The notes beneath the pieces were generated by a model. That model saw only the letters and a list, made by a program, of their open reading frames with translations, was not told where the DNA came from and made no database searches. 36,837 nucleotides of DNA, taken from assembly GCA_947504875.1 (NCBI GenBank), contig CANNJI010000020.1, forward strand, positions 1-36,837. Direction: 5' to 3'. This stretch comes from Legionellaceae bacterium (GTDB lineage: Bacteria > Pseudomonadota > Gammaproteobacteria > Legionellales > Legionellaceae). Both the position numbers and the translations under genes were made by a program. Shown piece by piece: positions 23,558-31,514 of the stretch (positions within the stretch are counted from its first letter, which is position 1; every line of letters starts with the position of its first letter).

Positions 23558-25222
23558 ATGCCGACAGCACATGTTTTTGAAAGAATACTTGAACAAATGA
23601 ATGCGATTGACCCCGCAGATGATGGAAAACAACTTCATGAGCAGTTGGGTGTTCTATGTCTTTGTAAAACAAGCGTGGAATTCAGTGCTGCTCTGGTTAA
23701 AGCACATTATATCACGCAAGAAGAATCGAAAACTTTAGATTTTAATGCGTTACGTCAGTTATCTGAAGCCAGCAAAAAGAAATTAACTGAATGTTTTGAA
23801 GCGCAAATGCTTAAGCAGCATAAGTATGTACCGTACAGTAAAGAAGCCATTCAAGCGGTGTATCCTCACTGTGCTTATCCATCCGTTGATTTAATGAGAA
23901 AGTATGGTCTACATAACGCAGTGGTTGATGAAAAAACCGAACTTAAGAAAACAATCTGTGATCTTGAGCTTGTGTTGGCTGCGGCGCAAGTCACGTACGC
24001 CATTTCTGCAGGAGATAAACTTCTTTTTAACGCGAAAAATCCCGATGCCAAAGCATCGTGGATTGATGCGGAACTGACCATTCGGGACAAAGGGTATCGT
24101 ATAGGTCATATGACTACCCCAAAAAAATTGGGTGGAACGAGTAGTATGCCCCTTACTGTGGCGTGCTTAAAACCAGTGGATGAAACGTCACCCATTGTTA
24201 TTGCTTTTAAAGGAACAAAGTTTAGTTCTAAAGATGATTTGGTTGCCGATATGCATATTGCTGCACGAGGGCTCGCTTCTAAAGCATATCGTGAGGCTGC
24301 TTATACGTATTATGAAAATATAAGACATGCGAACCCGGGTCGAAAAATTATTATCACCGGACATTCCTTAGGTGGCAACTTGGCCAGTTATGTTGGAGCA
24401 AAGGCGTATCGTCATGGGGAAAAGCATGGCGATTTAATGGTGAGAACCTTTAATGCTGCGCCGGTTGATCTACAAAATGCGTCTGTTGAGAAAAACAGAG
24501 AACAATATCCAATCTATGATTATTTTATCAATTATCGCGTCCAGAATGATGTTGTCAGCAGCAATATTAAACATTACGCGGATAAAGGGGTTCGTCATGG
24601 ACGTTACGGTGCAATGGTTACCTTTGCAAGTGATGCTGATCCCCATCATGCCCATCATTTAAGAACATTCAAAAAAATCATGCCGGATGTGTTATTAAAG
24701 CAGAAAATAGGGGACAGGGAGTGCTTAGAACAAGAAAAAATATTGGGTGTCTTTGAAACACTGCGTTATGAGACCCTCAAGTGTTGTCAAAAAGCACGCT
24801 CTAGGAAAAGTGCTAAAAATCTAGACGATATCGAGCGATTAGTTCAACAATTCGAAACATGCAAGGCCTCAATTGATAGTGCACTTGCAGCGAATGATCT
24901 CGATGGTGCAATGGTGATTCTTATCGATTTTATGGATCAATTAAATGTTGGTGAAGAACAGAAAGAGTCGATAACTAATATCGTCAGTGATGCTTATGGA
25001 TATAGACCCATCAGTATAGATGAAAGAAAGATGTCTGTATCGGTCTTTTCTTATTGCAAAAAAATAATACAAGATGGTTTGGCCGCACTGTCCTCTTGTG
25101 TTGATTATCTTGTTGCAAAATTCAGTTCTAATCCATCGACAAATGAGGAAAACGATGACGATGATGATGATGATGATGACGACGACGATCTCGGGTCAAG
25201 CCGGTCGAGGTCTTTTTCTTAG
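23558..25222 (+). CDS. Class 3 lipase-like protein with poly-Asp tail
   Basis: This 554-residue protein has an alpha/beta-hydrolase core of the Lipase_3 type. PIVIAFKGTKFSSKDDLVAD is the typical strand before the nucleophile elbow, and the elbow is TGHSLGG, with Ser270 as nucleophile. The first 150 residues are helical and unrecognised. A C-terminal helical region follows the lipase domain. The protein ends with twelve consecutive Asp, then LGSSRSRSFS. There is no signal peptide. Large lipases without signal peptides are common among secreted effectors of Legionellales, so a type IV-secreted role is possible but untested. ATG 23558 has GGGAG 6 nt upstream; the longer TTG frame from 23498 has none. 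It overlaps the convergent polA stop by 4 nt. Confidence 0.85.
   Translation: MPTAHVFERILEQMNAIDPADDGKQLHEQLGVLCLCKTSVEFSAALVKAHYITQEESKTLDFNALRQLSEASKKKLTECFEAQMLKQHKYVPYSKEAIQAVYPHCAYPSVDLMRKYGLHNAVVDEKTELKKTICDLELVLAAAQVTYAISAGDKLLFNAKNPDAKASWIDAELTIRDKGYRIGHMTTPKKLGGTSSMPLTVACLKPVDETSPIVIAFKGTKFSSKDDLVADMHIAARGLASKAYREAAYTYYENIRHANPGRKIIITGHSLGGNLASYVGAKAYRHGEKHGDLMVRTFNAAPVDLQNASVEKNREQYPIYDYFINYRVQNDVVSSNIKHYADKGVRHGRYGAMVTFASDADPHHAHHLRTFKKIMPDVLLKQKIGDRECLEQEKILGVFETLRYETLKCCQKARSRKSAKNLDDIERLVQQFETCKASIDSALAANDLDGAMVILIDFMDQLNVGEEQKESITNIVSDAYGYRPISIDERKMSVSVFSYCKKIIQDGLAALSSCVDYLVAKFSSNPSTNEENDDDDDDDDDDDDLGSSRSRSFS
25154..25189 (+). repeat. GAY trinucleotide run encoding 12 Asp
   Basis: Twelve consecutive GAT/GAC codons near the 3' end of the lipase gene form an in-frame microsatellite. 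Slippage by whole codons would change only the length of the Asp tract. Confidence 0.9.
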
Positions 25223-27891
25223 TGCGCTTCATCCCAGTTTTGTCCAGTTCCGATGGTTACCAGTAAAGGAACAGAAAGTTTTACCGTGCACTCCATATGA
25301 GTTCTGACCACTTCTTGGACTTCAGTAAGGGCTTGTTCCGCAACTTCAAAAACCAACTCATCATGGACTTGCATGATCATGCGTGCTGGGTAGTTGTGTA
25401 CTTGTTTTTGCGACTGGTCAATTGCAATCATTGCCTTTTTAATGATGTCTGCAGCAGTGCCTTGCATGGGGGCATTAATAGCCATACGCTCAGCTGCTTT
25501 TTGTAGCATTTTATTGCGCGCATTAATGTCAGGCAAATACAATCTTCGTCCAAAAATTGTTTCAACATATCCTAAACGATGCGCCTGCTCGCGTGTGCGT
25601 TCCATATACTCGAGCACACCAGGATAACGCTCGAAATAACGATCAATATAATGCTGCGCATCAGAACGCTCAACACCCAGTTGTTTGGCAAGACCAAACG
25701 AAGACATCCCATAAATTAACCCAAAGTTGACGGCCTTTGCGCGACGTCGTTGTTCAGGGGTGACTAAGTTGAGTTCAACTGCAAAAATTTCGCTTGCTGT
25801 TGCAAGATGGACATCTAAACCTTTTGCAAAAGCAAGTTGTAAATTGGGATCATTGGACAAATGTGCCATGATACGTAATTCAATTTGAGAATAATCGGCA
25901 GTGAGTAAGCAATGATTAGGTGGTGCAATAAAGGCTCGTCGAATTAAACGACCCTCGTCAGTTTTAACAGGAATATTTTGAAGGTTTGGATCAGTTGACG
26001 AGAGTCGTCCCGTTGCGGTTACCGCTTGATTATAAGAGGTATGAACGCGTCCTGTTTTAGGATTAATGCGTTTGGGTAATGCTTCGATATAGGTTGAAAC
26101 CAGCTTGCTTAATCCTCGATATTCTATAAGAACGGCAGGTAACTCATAGTCAAAAGCAAGCGTTTGTAGCGTAGACTCTGCCGTCGATGGTTGACCTTTG
26201 GGTGTTTTTGCTAAAACAGGCAGTTTTAGATCATCATAAAGGATAGCCTGCAATTGTTTGGGCGAGTTCAGGTTAAACGGTTTTTGTGCCAGCTGATAGG
26301 CTTTTTCTTCGAGTGCTTTGAGTCGCGCTTTTAACCGGATACCTTGTGTCTCAAGTTGTTGAACGTCGATTAATACGCCTTGTCGCTCCATGTCGGCCAA
26401 AATGGGTACCAAGGGCATTTCTATGTCACGTAAAACAGATTGTAATGACGCATTGAGCTTGGGGTAAAGTGTTTGATGTAAACGAAATGTAATGGCTGCG
26501 TCTTCGGACGCATAAGGTGCAGCTTTTTCAACGGGCACTTGATCAAAGCGCAGTGCTTTGGAGCCTTTGCCAACAACGTCTTCAAAACGAATGGTTTCAT
26601 GACCCAAGTAGGTGCGTGCCAAGGTATCCATGTCATGACGGTTTGATGTGCTGTTTAAAAGATAAGACTCAAGCATGGTGTCATAGTCCATGCCATTTAA
26701 AGTGATGTCATAATTTTTAAAAATACTATAATCATATTTCAAATTTTGACCAACTTTAACGGGAGTTTGTTGTTCTAGAATAGGTTTTAATCGACTCAGT
26801 ACTTCTGTTCGGGATAATTGTCGTGTTCCATCCGTATGGGTCAGCGGAATATAGGCCGAGGATGATTCATCAACACATAGCGCAATACCGACTAATTCGG
26901 CAGTTAATGTATCCAGCGCAGTTGTTTCTGTATCAATACACAAAAGTGAGGCTTGATTGATGCGCAACATCCATGTTGTTAATTGTGCATCAGTTGTAAT
27001 AATGTCATAAGCCAAATGAACCTTTGATGGCAGTGGCGCTTCTTCAGTCGATAATTCCTTTACCCACGTTTTAAATTCAAGTTCTTTTGCAAGCGCAAGT
27101 AAGGTATTACGATTGGGTGGCTGTAACTCAAACTCGTTAAGTGTGCGAGGGAGATCTACATCTTTTTTGATGGTAACCAATCGCTTGGATAATGCTAAAA
27201 AGGAAAGGCTCGCTCGAAATGATTCACCAATTTTTCCTTCAATGGCATCGGCATGCTCGATAATGTTGTCTAAGGTTTTATATTGCGCCAACCATTTTAC
27301 GGCTGTTTTAGGCCCGCATTTGGGGACGCCAGGAACGTTATCTGAGGTATCACCGATGAGCGTTAAATAATCAATGATTTGTTCTGGGGTAACGCCAAAC
27401 TTTTCATAAACGGTTGTTGTATCCAGGACTTGGTTATTCATGGTGTTGATGAGTGTTACGTGAGCGTTCACCAATTGAGCCATGTCTTTATCGCCAGTAG
27501 AAATAAGAACAGGGAGCTTGGCATGCGTTGCAGCTTCTGCGAGCGTGCCTATGACGTCGTCTGCTTCAACCCCTTCGATAATAAGGGTTGGGATCCCCAT
27601 TGCATGCAACATGTTAACCAAGGGTTCAAATTGACTACTTAAGTCAGCGGGTGTTGGTGGACGGTGTGCTTTATATTCAGGGTACCATTCGTCCCGAAAG
27701 GTTTTGCCTTTGGCATCAAAAACAACCACAAATTGGGTTGGTGTATAATCTTTAATAAGGCGTTTAACCATGTTCAACACACCGTAAATAGCTCCGGTGG
27801 GTTGTCCTTTCGTGTTGGTGAGTGGCGGTAGTGCATGGAACGCACGATAAAAATATGAAGAGCCATCGACAAGAATAAAAGGGGTCGTCAT
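25219..27891 (-). CDS. polA: DNA polymerase I
   Basis: This 890-residue enzyme has all three Pol I domains. The 5'-3' nuclease begins FILVDGSSYFYRAFHALPP and includes GVEADDVIGT and TGDKDMAQL. The 3'-5' proofreading domain keeps its Asp-x-Glu (CIDTETTALD, about 318-327), so proofreading is probably active. The polymerase has motif A TADYSQIELRIMAHLS, the O-helix RRRAKAVNFGLIYGMS, and motif C MIMQVHDELVFEV. ATG 27891 is preferred over the longer start at 27921, which overlaps lpxD; with it the genes are 4 nt apart. It is the last gene of a fabF-lpxD-polA operon, an unusual partnership. The stop overlaps the convergent lipase gene. Confidence 0.97.
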   Translation of the reverse strand: MTTPFILVDGSSYFYRAFHALPPLTNTKGQPTGAIYGVLNMVKRLIKDYTPTQFVVVFDAKGKTFRDEWYPEYKAHRPPTPADLSSQFEPLVNMLHAMGIPTLIIEGVEADDVIGTLAEAATHAKLPVLISTGDKDMAQLVNAHVTLINTMNNQVLDTTTVYEKFGVTPEQIIDYLTLIGDTSDNVPGVPKCGPKTAVKWLAQYKTLDNIIEHADAIEGKIGESFRASLSFLALSKRLVTIKKDVDLPRTLNEFELQPPNRNTLLALAKELEFKTWVKELSTEEAPLPSKVHLAYDIITTDAQLTTWMLRINQASLLCIDTETTALDTLTAELVGIALCVDESSSAYIPLTHTDGTRQLSRTEVLSRLKPILEQQTPVKVGQNLKYDYSIFKNYDITLNGMDYDTMLESYLLNSTSNRHDMDTLARTYLGHETIRFEDVVGKGSKALRFDQVPVEKAAPYASEDAAITFRLHQTLYPKLNASLQSVLRDIEMPLVPILADMERQGVLIDVQQLETQGIRLKARLKALEEKAYQLAQKPFNLNSPKQLQAILYDDLKLPVLAKTPKGQPSTAESTLQTLAFDYELPAVLIEYRGLSKLVSTYIEALPKRINPKTGRVHTSYNQAVTATGRLSSTDPNLQNIPVKTDEGRLIRRAFIAPPNHCLLTADYSQIELRIMAHLSNDPNLQLAFAKGLDVHLATASEIFAVELNLVTPEQRRRAKAVNFGLIYGMSSFGLAKQLGVERSDAQHYIDRYFERYPGVLEYMERTREQAHRLGYVETIFGRRLYLPDINARNKMLQKAAERMAINAPMQGTAADIIKKAMIAIDQSQKQVHNYPARMIMQVHDELVFEVAEQALTEVQEVVRTHMECTVKLSVPLLVTIGTGQNWDEAH

Positions 27892-27895
27892 GTGT

Positions 27896-28951
27896 TTACG
27901 CGTCCACTGTTGCAGAGGCATCCAGTCGCTCGGTGAGCTGAGCGACTTTTTCTGTCAGCGCTTTTAAGTTTTTTCGCATCATGGGAATTCGTGTTGTGGC
28001 GAGTTCTTGTTCTATTGCTTTATCCTTGGGTCTTGCGGGGCTTCCCAGATAAATGTTGCCCTGTTTTAAATGTTTATTCGGGGGAACGCCAGCGCGGGCA
28101 CCGAGAATCACACCATCGTCAATGCGAACATGGTCACTTACGCCAACATTGGCTGCAAACACAACGTGATCACCACTCACTGTACTTCCGGCAATGCCAG
28201 TGAACGCACATAAAATATTATGTTTTCCTAATCTTACAGAGTGCGCAATCTGGACCAGGTTGTCAATTTTTGTGCCTTCCCCGATAATGGTCGCGCCAAT
28301 GGTTGCGCGATCAATGACAGTGTTTGCGCCAATTTCGACGTTGTCATGAATAATGACATGGCCTACATGAGGTACTTTCATATGTTGACCATCGGCCAGC
28401 ATATAACCAAATCCATCGGAACCAATAACGGTAGACGCATGAATAAATACATGATTCCCAATTTGAGAGTCATCATAAATGGTGACATGAGGATGTAACA
28501 CGGTGCCTTGTCCTATGTTAACGCGTTCTCCAATGTGAACATGGCTTTTGATGACGCAGTCATTTCCAATGATGCTGTCTGAGCCGATGACCACATAGGC
28601 AGCGATAGACGTGTTTTTCCCGATTTGCGCATTAGCGGCAATCACGGCTGTTGGATGAATTCCGGGTTCAGGTTGTTTTTGAGGATGAAAATGGCTGAGT
28701 AGTTGAATGAATGCTTTAAAGGGCTCGGTCACTTGAATCATTGGCTTGTTCATGTCCTCAACGTGTTTTGAGACTAAAACAGCACTGGCGTTTGATTCAC
28801 GTGCTTTTTTTATGTTGTCTTCACCTTCTGCAAAAATAAGTGCATTTTGTAAAATATTGTCAATAGGCGAAAGTGATGAAATCATGGTGTGTTCATCGCC
28901 AATGATAGTTCCTTCAATGAGGGCGGCAATTTCTGTTAACGAGGCATGCAT
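27896..28951 (-). CDS. lpxD: UDP-3-O-acylglucosamine N-acyltransferase LpxD
   Basis: This 351-residue enzyme transfers a second 3-hydroxyacyl chain onto UDP-3-O-acylglucosamine in lipid A synthesis. The N-terminal uridine-binding domain precedes a left-handed parallel beta-helix made of many hexapeptide repeats ([20 protein letters not shown] onward). The catalytic His is His237 in LVQIAHSVR, matching E. coli His239. [19 protein letters not shown] is typical. The C-terminal helix ([13 protein letters not shown]) is present. In E. coli lpxD lies in bamA-skp-lpxD-fabZ-lpxA; here it stands between a ketoacyl synthase gene and polA, so it may be an extra copy. A second copy cannot be seen in this window. 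Confidence 0.95.
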   Translation of the reverse strand: MHASLTEIAALIEGTIIGDEHTMISSLSPIDNILQNALIFAEGEDNIKKARESNASAVLVSKHVEDMNKPMIQVTEPFKAFIQLLSHFHPQKQPEPGIHPTAVIAANAQIGKNTSIAAYVVIGSDSIIGNDCVIKSHVHIGERVNIGQGTVLHPHVTIYDDSQIGNHVFIHASTVIGSDGFGYMLADGQHMKVPHVGHVIIHDNVEIGANTVIDRATIGATIIGEGTKIDNLVQIAHSVRLGKHNILCAFTGIAGSTVSGDHVVFAANVGVSDHVRIDDGVILGARAGVPPNKHLKQGNIYLGSPARPKDKAIEQELATTRIPMMRKNLKALTEKVAQLTERLDASATVDA

Positions 28952-29014
28952 AGGGAAGTGGCTTCCTTTGTAAAAAAAAGCTTAGATTATAACGCGCAAA
29001 TATAAAAGTTGCGA

Positions 29015-30238
29015 CTAAAATCGCCGAAGAATGAGCGCAGCATTTGCGCCACCAAATGCAAAATGATTGGATACCGCAATATCAATACGTTTTTTTCGTG
29101 CAATATTGGGAATATAGTCGAGATTGCATTCTGGGTCGGGGTTGTTTAAATTGATGGTAGGCAGGAGAACATCATGATTTAAACTTAAAACAGTCGCAAT
29201 AATTTCCATTGCCCCAGCAGCACCGATGGCGTGTCCTGTCATTGCTTTTTGTGCGGTAATGGGTATTTCGTAGGCGCGCTCACCAAAAACTGTTTTAATT
29301 GTTTGTGTTTCTGTGAGGTCATTTAAGAGTGTCCCTGTTCCGTGAGCATTAATGTACTGCACATCACTGGGTGCCAGGCGTGCGTCATCAAGTGCCGTAT
29401 GAATTGCACGGACTTGCCCTTCCGAGGACGGCGCAGTTACATGATAGGCATCACAGCTCGCGCCATAGCCGATGATTTCAGCATAAATTTTTGCGCCACG
29501 TGCTTGTGCATGCTCTAAATCTTCTAAAATGAGTAATCCAGCACCGTCAGCCATGATCATGCCATCTCGATATTTATCAAAGGGGCGACTGGCTTGTTGA
29601 GGGGTTTCATTCTGTGTTGACATCACGCGTAATTTGCACCAAGCCGCCATGATGGTTTCCCACACAAGAGACTCGGTGCCCCCGCATAATGCGAGGGATA
29701 GTCGGCCGTTTGAAATTTGTTGATAAGCATTGCCAATCGCTTCGGCTGATGAAACACAGGCATTGGATATTGTAGAATTGGGTCCGCCGAGACCAAAAGC
29801 AATGGCAACGTGATTGGCTACGGAGTTTGGCATGCCGCGGATAACAGTCAAGGCTGGAATCTTTTTCCAGCTTTCGGTGTAGAAGGCTTTGTAAGCGAGC
29901 TCTAGTTCGGGCGCGCCCCCCAAACTGGTGCCAATATAGGTTGCTGCTTTGTGTAATTCAGCCGGAGTAAGTCCTGCATTTTGAATGGCGTCGTGAGCAC
30001 AGTACAACGCATATTGTGCAACACGAGGATAACGCTTGGGTTTATTAAACTCAGGCAAATGATCAAGGGATAGGTTTTTAATTTCAGCTGCAATTTGGGT
30101 TGTATAATTGGATGGATCATAAGCTTGTATTCGGTCAATACCGCATTGGCCATTGGCGGCCGCTTGCCAAAATGCCTCAACGCCATTTCCAATGGACGAG
30201 ACAATGCTCATGCCTGTGATCACAACCCTTTTCTTCAT
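29015..30238 (-). CDS. Beta-ketoacyl-ACP synthase II-type enzyme
   Basis: This 407-residue thiolase-fold enzyme condenses malonyl-ACP with acyl-ACP in fatty acid elongation. The Cys-His-His triad is Cys161 (SNACVSSAEA), His299 (NAHGTGT) and His336 (TGHAIGAAGA), with Lys331 nearby. The start MKKRVVITGMSIVSSIGNG is typical of FabF. ATG 30238 has AGAGGA 6 nt upstream, and a strong promoter at 30290-30317 lies inside the longer open frame to 30304, excluding that start. lpxD and polA follow. Divergence in the active-site segment (ACVSS instead of the common ACATS) leaves open whether it is the main FabF or a specialised paralogue supplying acyl chains for lipid A or another product. Confidence 0.92.
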   Translation of the reverse strand: MKKRVVITGMSIVSSIGNGVEAFWQAAANGQCGIDRIQAYDPSNYTTQIAAEIKNLSLDHLPEFNKPKRYPRVAQYALYCAHDAIQNAGLTPAELHKAATYIGTSLGGAPELELAYKAFYTESWKKIPALTVIRGMPNSVANHVAIAFGLGGPNSTISNACVSSAEAIGNAYQQISNGRLSLALCGGTESLVWETIMAAWCKLRVMSTQNETPQQASRPFDKYRDGMIMADGAGLLILEDLEHAQARGAKIYAEIIGYGASCDAYHVTAPSSEGQVRAIHTALDDARLAPSDVQYINAHGTGTLLNDLTETQTIKTVFGERAYEIPITAQKAMTGHAIGAAGAMEIIATVLSLNHDVLLPTINLNNPDPECNLDYIPNIARKKRIDIAVSNHFAFGGANAALILRRF

Positions 30239-30289
30239 GCCTAATCCTCTCGTGTCAATAGCACCATTCCCTATGCGCAGATACGCAAT

Positions 30290-30317
30290 ACTATAGGTTT
30301 GCATTAAAAGCTGTCAA
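30290..30317 (-). promoter_or_regulatory. Sigma70-type promoter of the fabF-like/lpxD/polA operon
   Basis: On the minus strand a perfect TTGACA (30317-30312) and TATAGT (30295-30290) are separated by 16 nt. Transcription would begin near 30283, leaving a leader of about 45 nt before ATG 30238. Confidence 0.75.
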
Positions 30318-30392
30318 CAAATTTATAGCTTTAAGCGTGGGGAAGGTTAAAAACAATGATTTGTGTATGAAAATAGACCTTGCATTGGGTTC

Positions 30393-30420
30393 TTGTGTTT
30401 TGTTTGAGACTTGTTAGAAT
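30393..30420 (+). promoter_or_regulatory. Candidate promoter of the SPOR outer-membrane gene
   Basis: TTGTGT (30393-30398) and TAGAAT (30415-30420) are separated by 16 nt and lie about 35 nt upstream of ATG 30455. The 216-bp divergent region 30239-30454 thus appears to carry promoters for both directions. Confidence 0.4.
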
Positions 30421-30454
30421 GAATCAAACCAGGGATAGGCGGCCAAGAAAAATT

Positions 30455-31498
30455 ATGATAAAACCTCTAAAAGCAGTGCTGTTTTTGGGCTTTATTTTCA
30501 ATGCATCGGCTGATGCAACCACGATATATGGTGTTGATCATATCAATACATTTCGACACATGACTCATGAACCTGTTTATGTTCAAATGGGTAGCTTTAC
30601 AAAAGCTCTTGTCGCAGAAAATTATCAACAACGCTTACGGAAAACGACAACGTATCCTGTTATTGTTCGATTTTCCGCGGGTAAATACCAAGTGATGGTT
30701 GGGCCATTTCATACGGATAAAGCGCTGAGAGATTTTGCTAAAAAATCCTATAAAAATCCAAAGGGAAAATCTACCTATCCTGTTCAAGAAACACCTTCAT
30801 GGTTTGTTAATGCGCAGGCGGGCGGTCAAAAAATGAGTTTTCGTTCGTCTACGACGGTGAATAATGGATTGGGTCTGCCATCCCCTTACGACCAAGATAT
30901 TTATACAGCTGGTCGCCCAGAAATGACGGGGTTGTTAGGCTTTCAGCTAGGGCATCGCTGGGCGCTTTCTTCTGAATGGCTGACTGCTTTTTCACTGGGG
31001 GCTAAGTATCAATACTTTTTAGCTTCACAAGTTAATGGTGAGGTCATTCAATACTCATTACCGCAGTTCACCAACTATACGTATCAATGGCAGGCTGCCT
31101 CTAATTTAATTCTTGCAAATGCCAAGCTTAATTTTATTGATTATCGTGGGTTTTCACCGTATATCAACGCCGGGGTGGGTGCGGTTTTTAATATTAACGA
31201 AGTTTACTCAGAAACGCCTTTGGCTGGCGTAACCCCCAGACTCTCGCCAGACTATGGTTCGAATGCGGGTTCTCAATTTGCTTATATTTTAGGTGCAGGG
31301 ATTGATTATCAATTAACGCCGCAATTTATTATCAGTGCCGAGTATCAGTACAGTAATTTAGGAAACTTAAGCTCAAGCTCCGGTAGTAATGGATGGACAT
31401 CTCAAAGTTTAAACTTTGGGCTTAATCAGTCAAACGCTTTTTTGCTCGGTCTGACGTACTTATTTGATATCAGTCTGAATTTCCCTTCCTTCAAATAA
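30455..31498 (+). CDS. Outer-membrane barrel protein with N-terminal SPOR-like domain
   Basis: This 347-residue protein starts with a signal peptide (MIKPLKAVLFLGFIFNASADA). Residues about 31-95 resemble a SPOR domain (YVQMGSFTKALVAENYQQRL through VMVGPFHTDKAL), which in other proteins binds denuded peptidoglycan. The remainder alternates Gly/Tyr/Phe strands (NAKLNFIDYRGFSPYINAGV, AYILGAGIDYQL, ISAEYQYSNLG) and ends in a short strand, as in Legionella-type outer-membrane beta-barrel proteins. The combination suggests a barrel that also touches the cell wall. The longer frame from 30380 would add an unlikely N-terminus before the signal peptide. The thaumatin-like gene follows after 16 nt, so co-expression is likely. 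Confidence 0.8.
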   Translation: MIKPLKAVLFLGFIFNASADATTIYGVDHINTFRHMTHEPVYVQMGSFTKALVAENYQQRLRKTTTYPVIVRFSAGKYQVMVGPFHTDKALRDFAKKSYKNPKGKSTYPVQETPSWFVNAQAGGQKMSFRSSTTVNNGLGLPSPYDQDIYTAGRPEMTGLLGFQLGHRWALSSEWLTAFSLGAKYQYFLASQVNGEVIQYSLPQFTNYTYQWQAASNLILANAKLNFIDYRGFSPYINAGVGAVFNINEVYSETPLAGVTPRLSPDYGSNAGSQFAYILGAGIDYQLTPQFIISAEYQYSNLGNLSSSSGSNGWTSQSLNFGLNQSNAFLLGLTYLFDISLNFPSFK

Positions 31499-31514
31499 CG
31501 TAGAGTATATTGAA

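Noticed and set aside
27379-27642. Plus-strand 87-aa ORF and other antisense ORFs within polA and lpxD
   Set aside because: They lie wholly opposite strongly conserved genes and show no start signals or family features.
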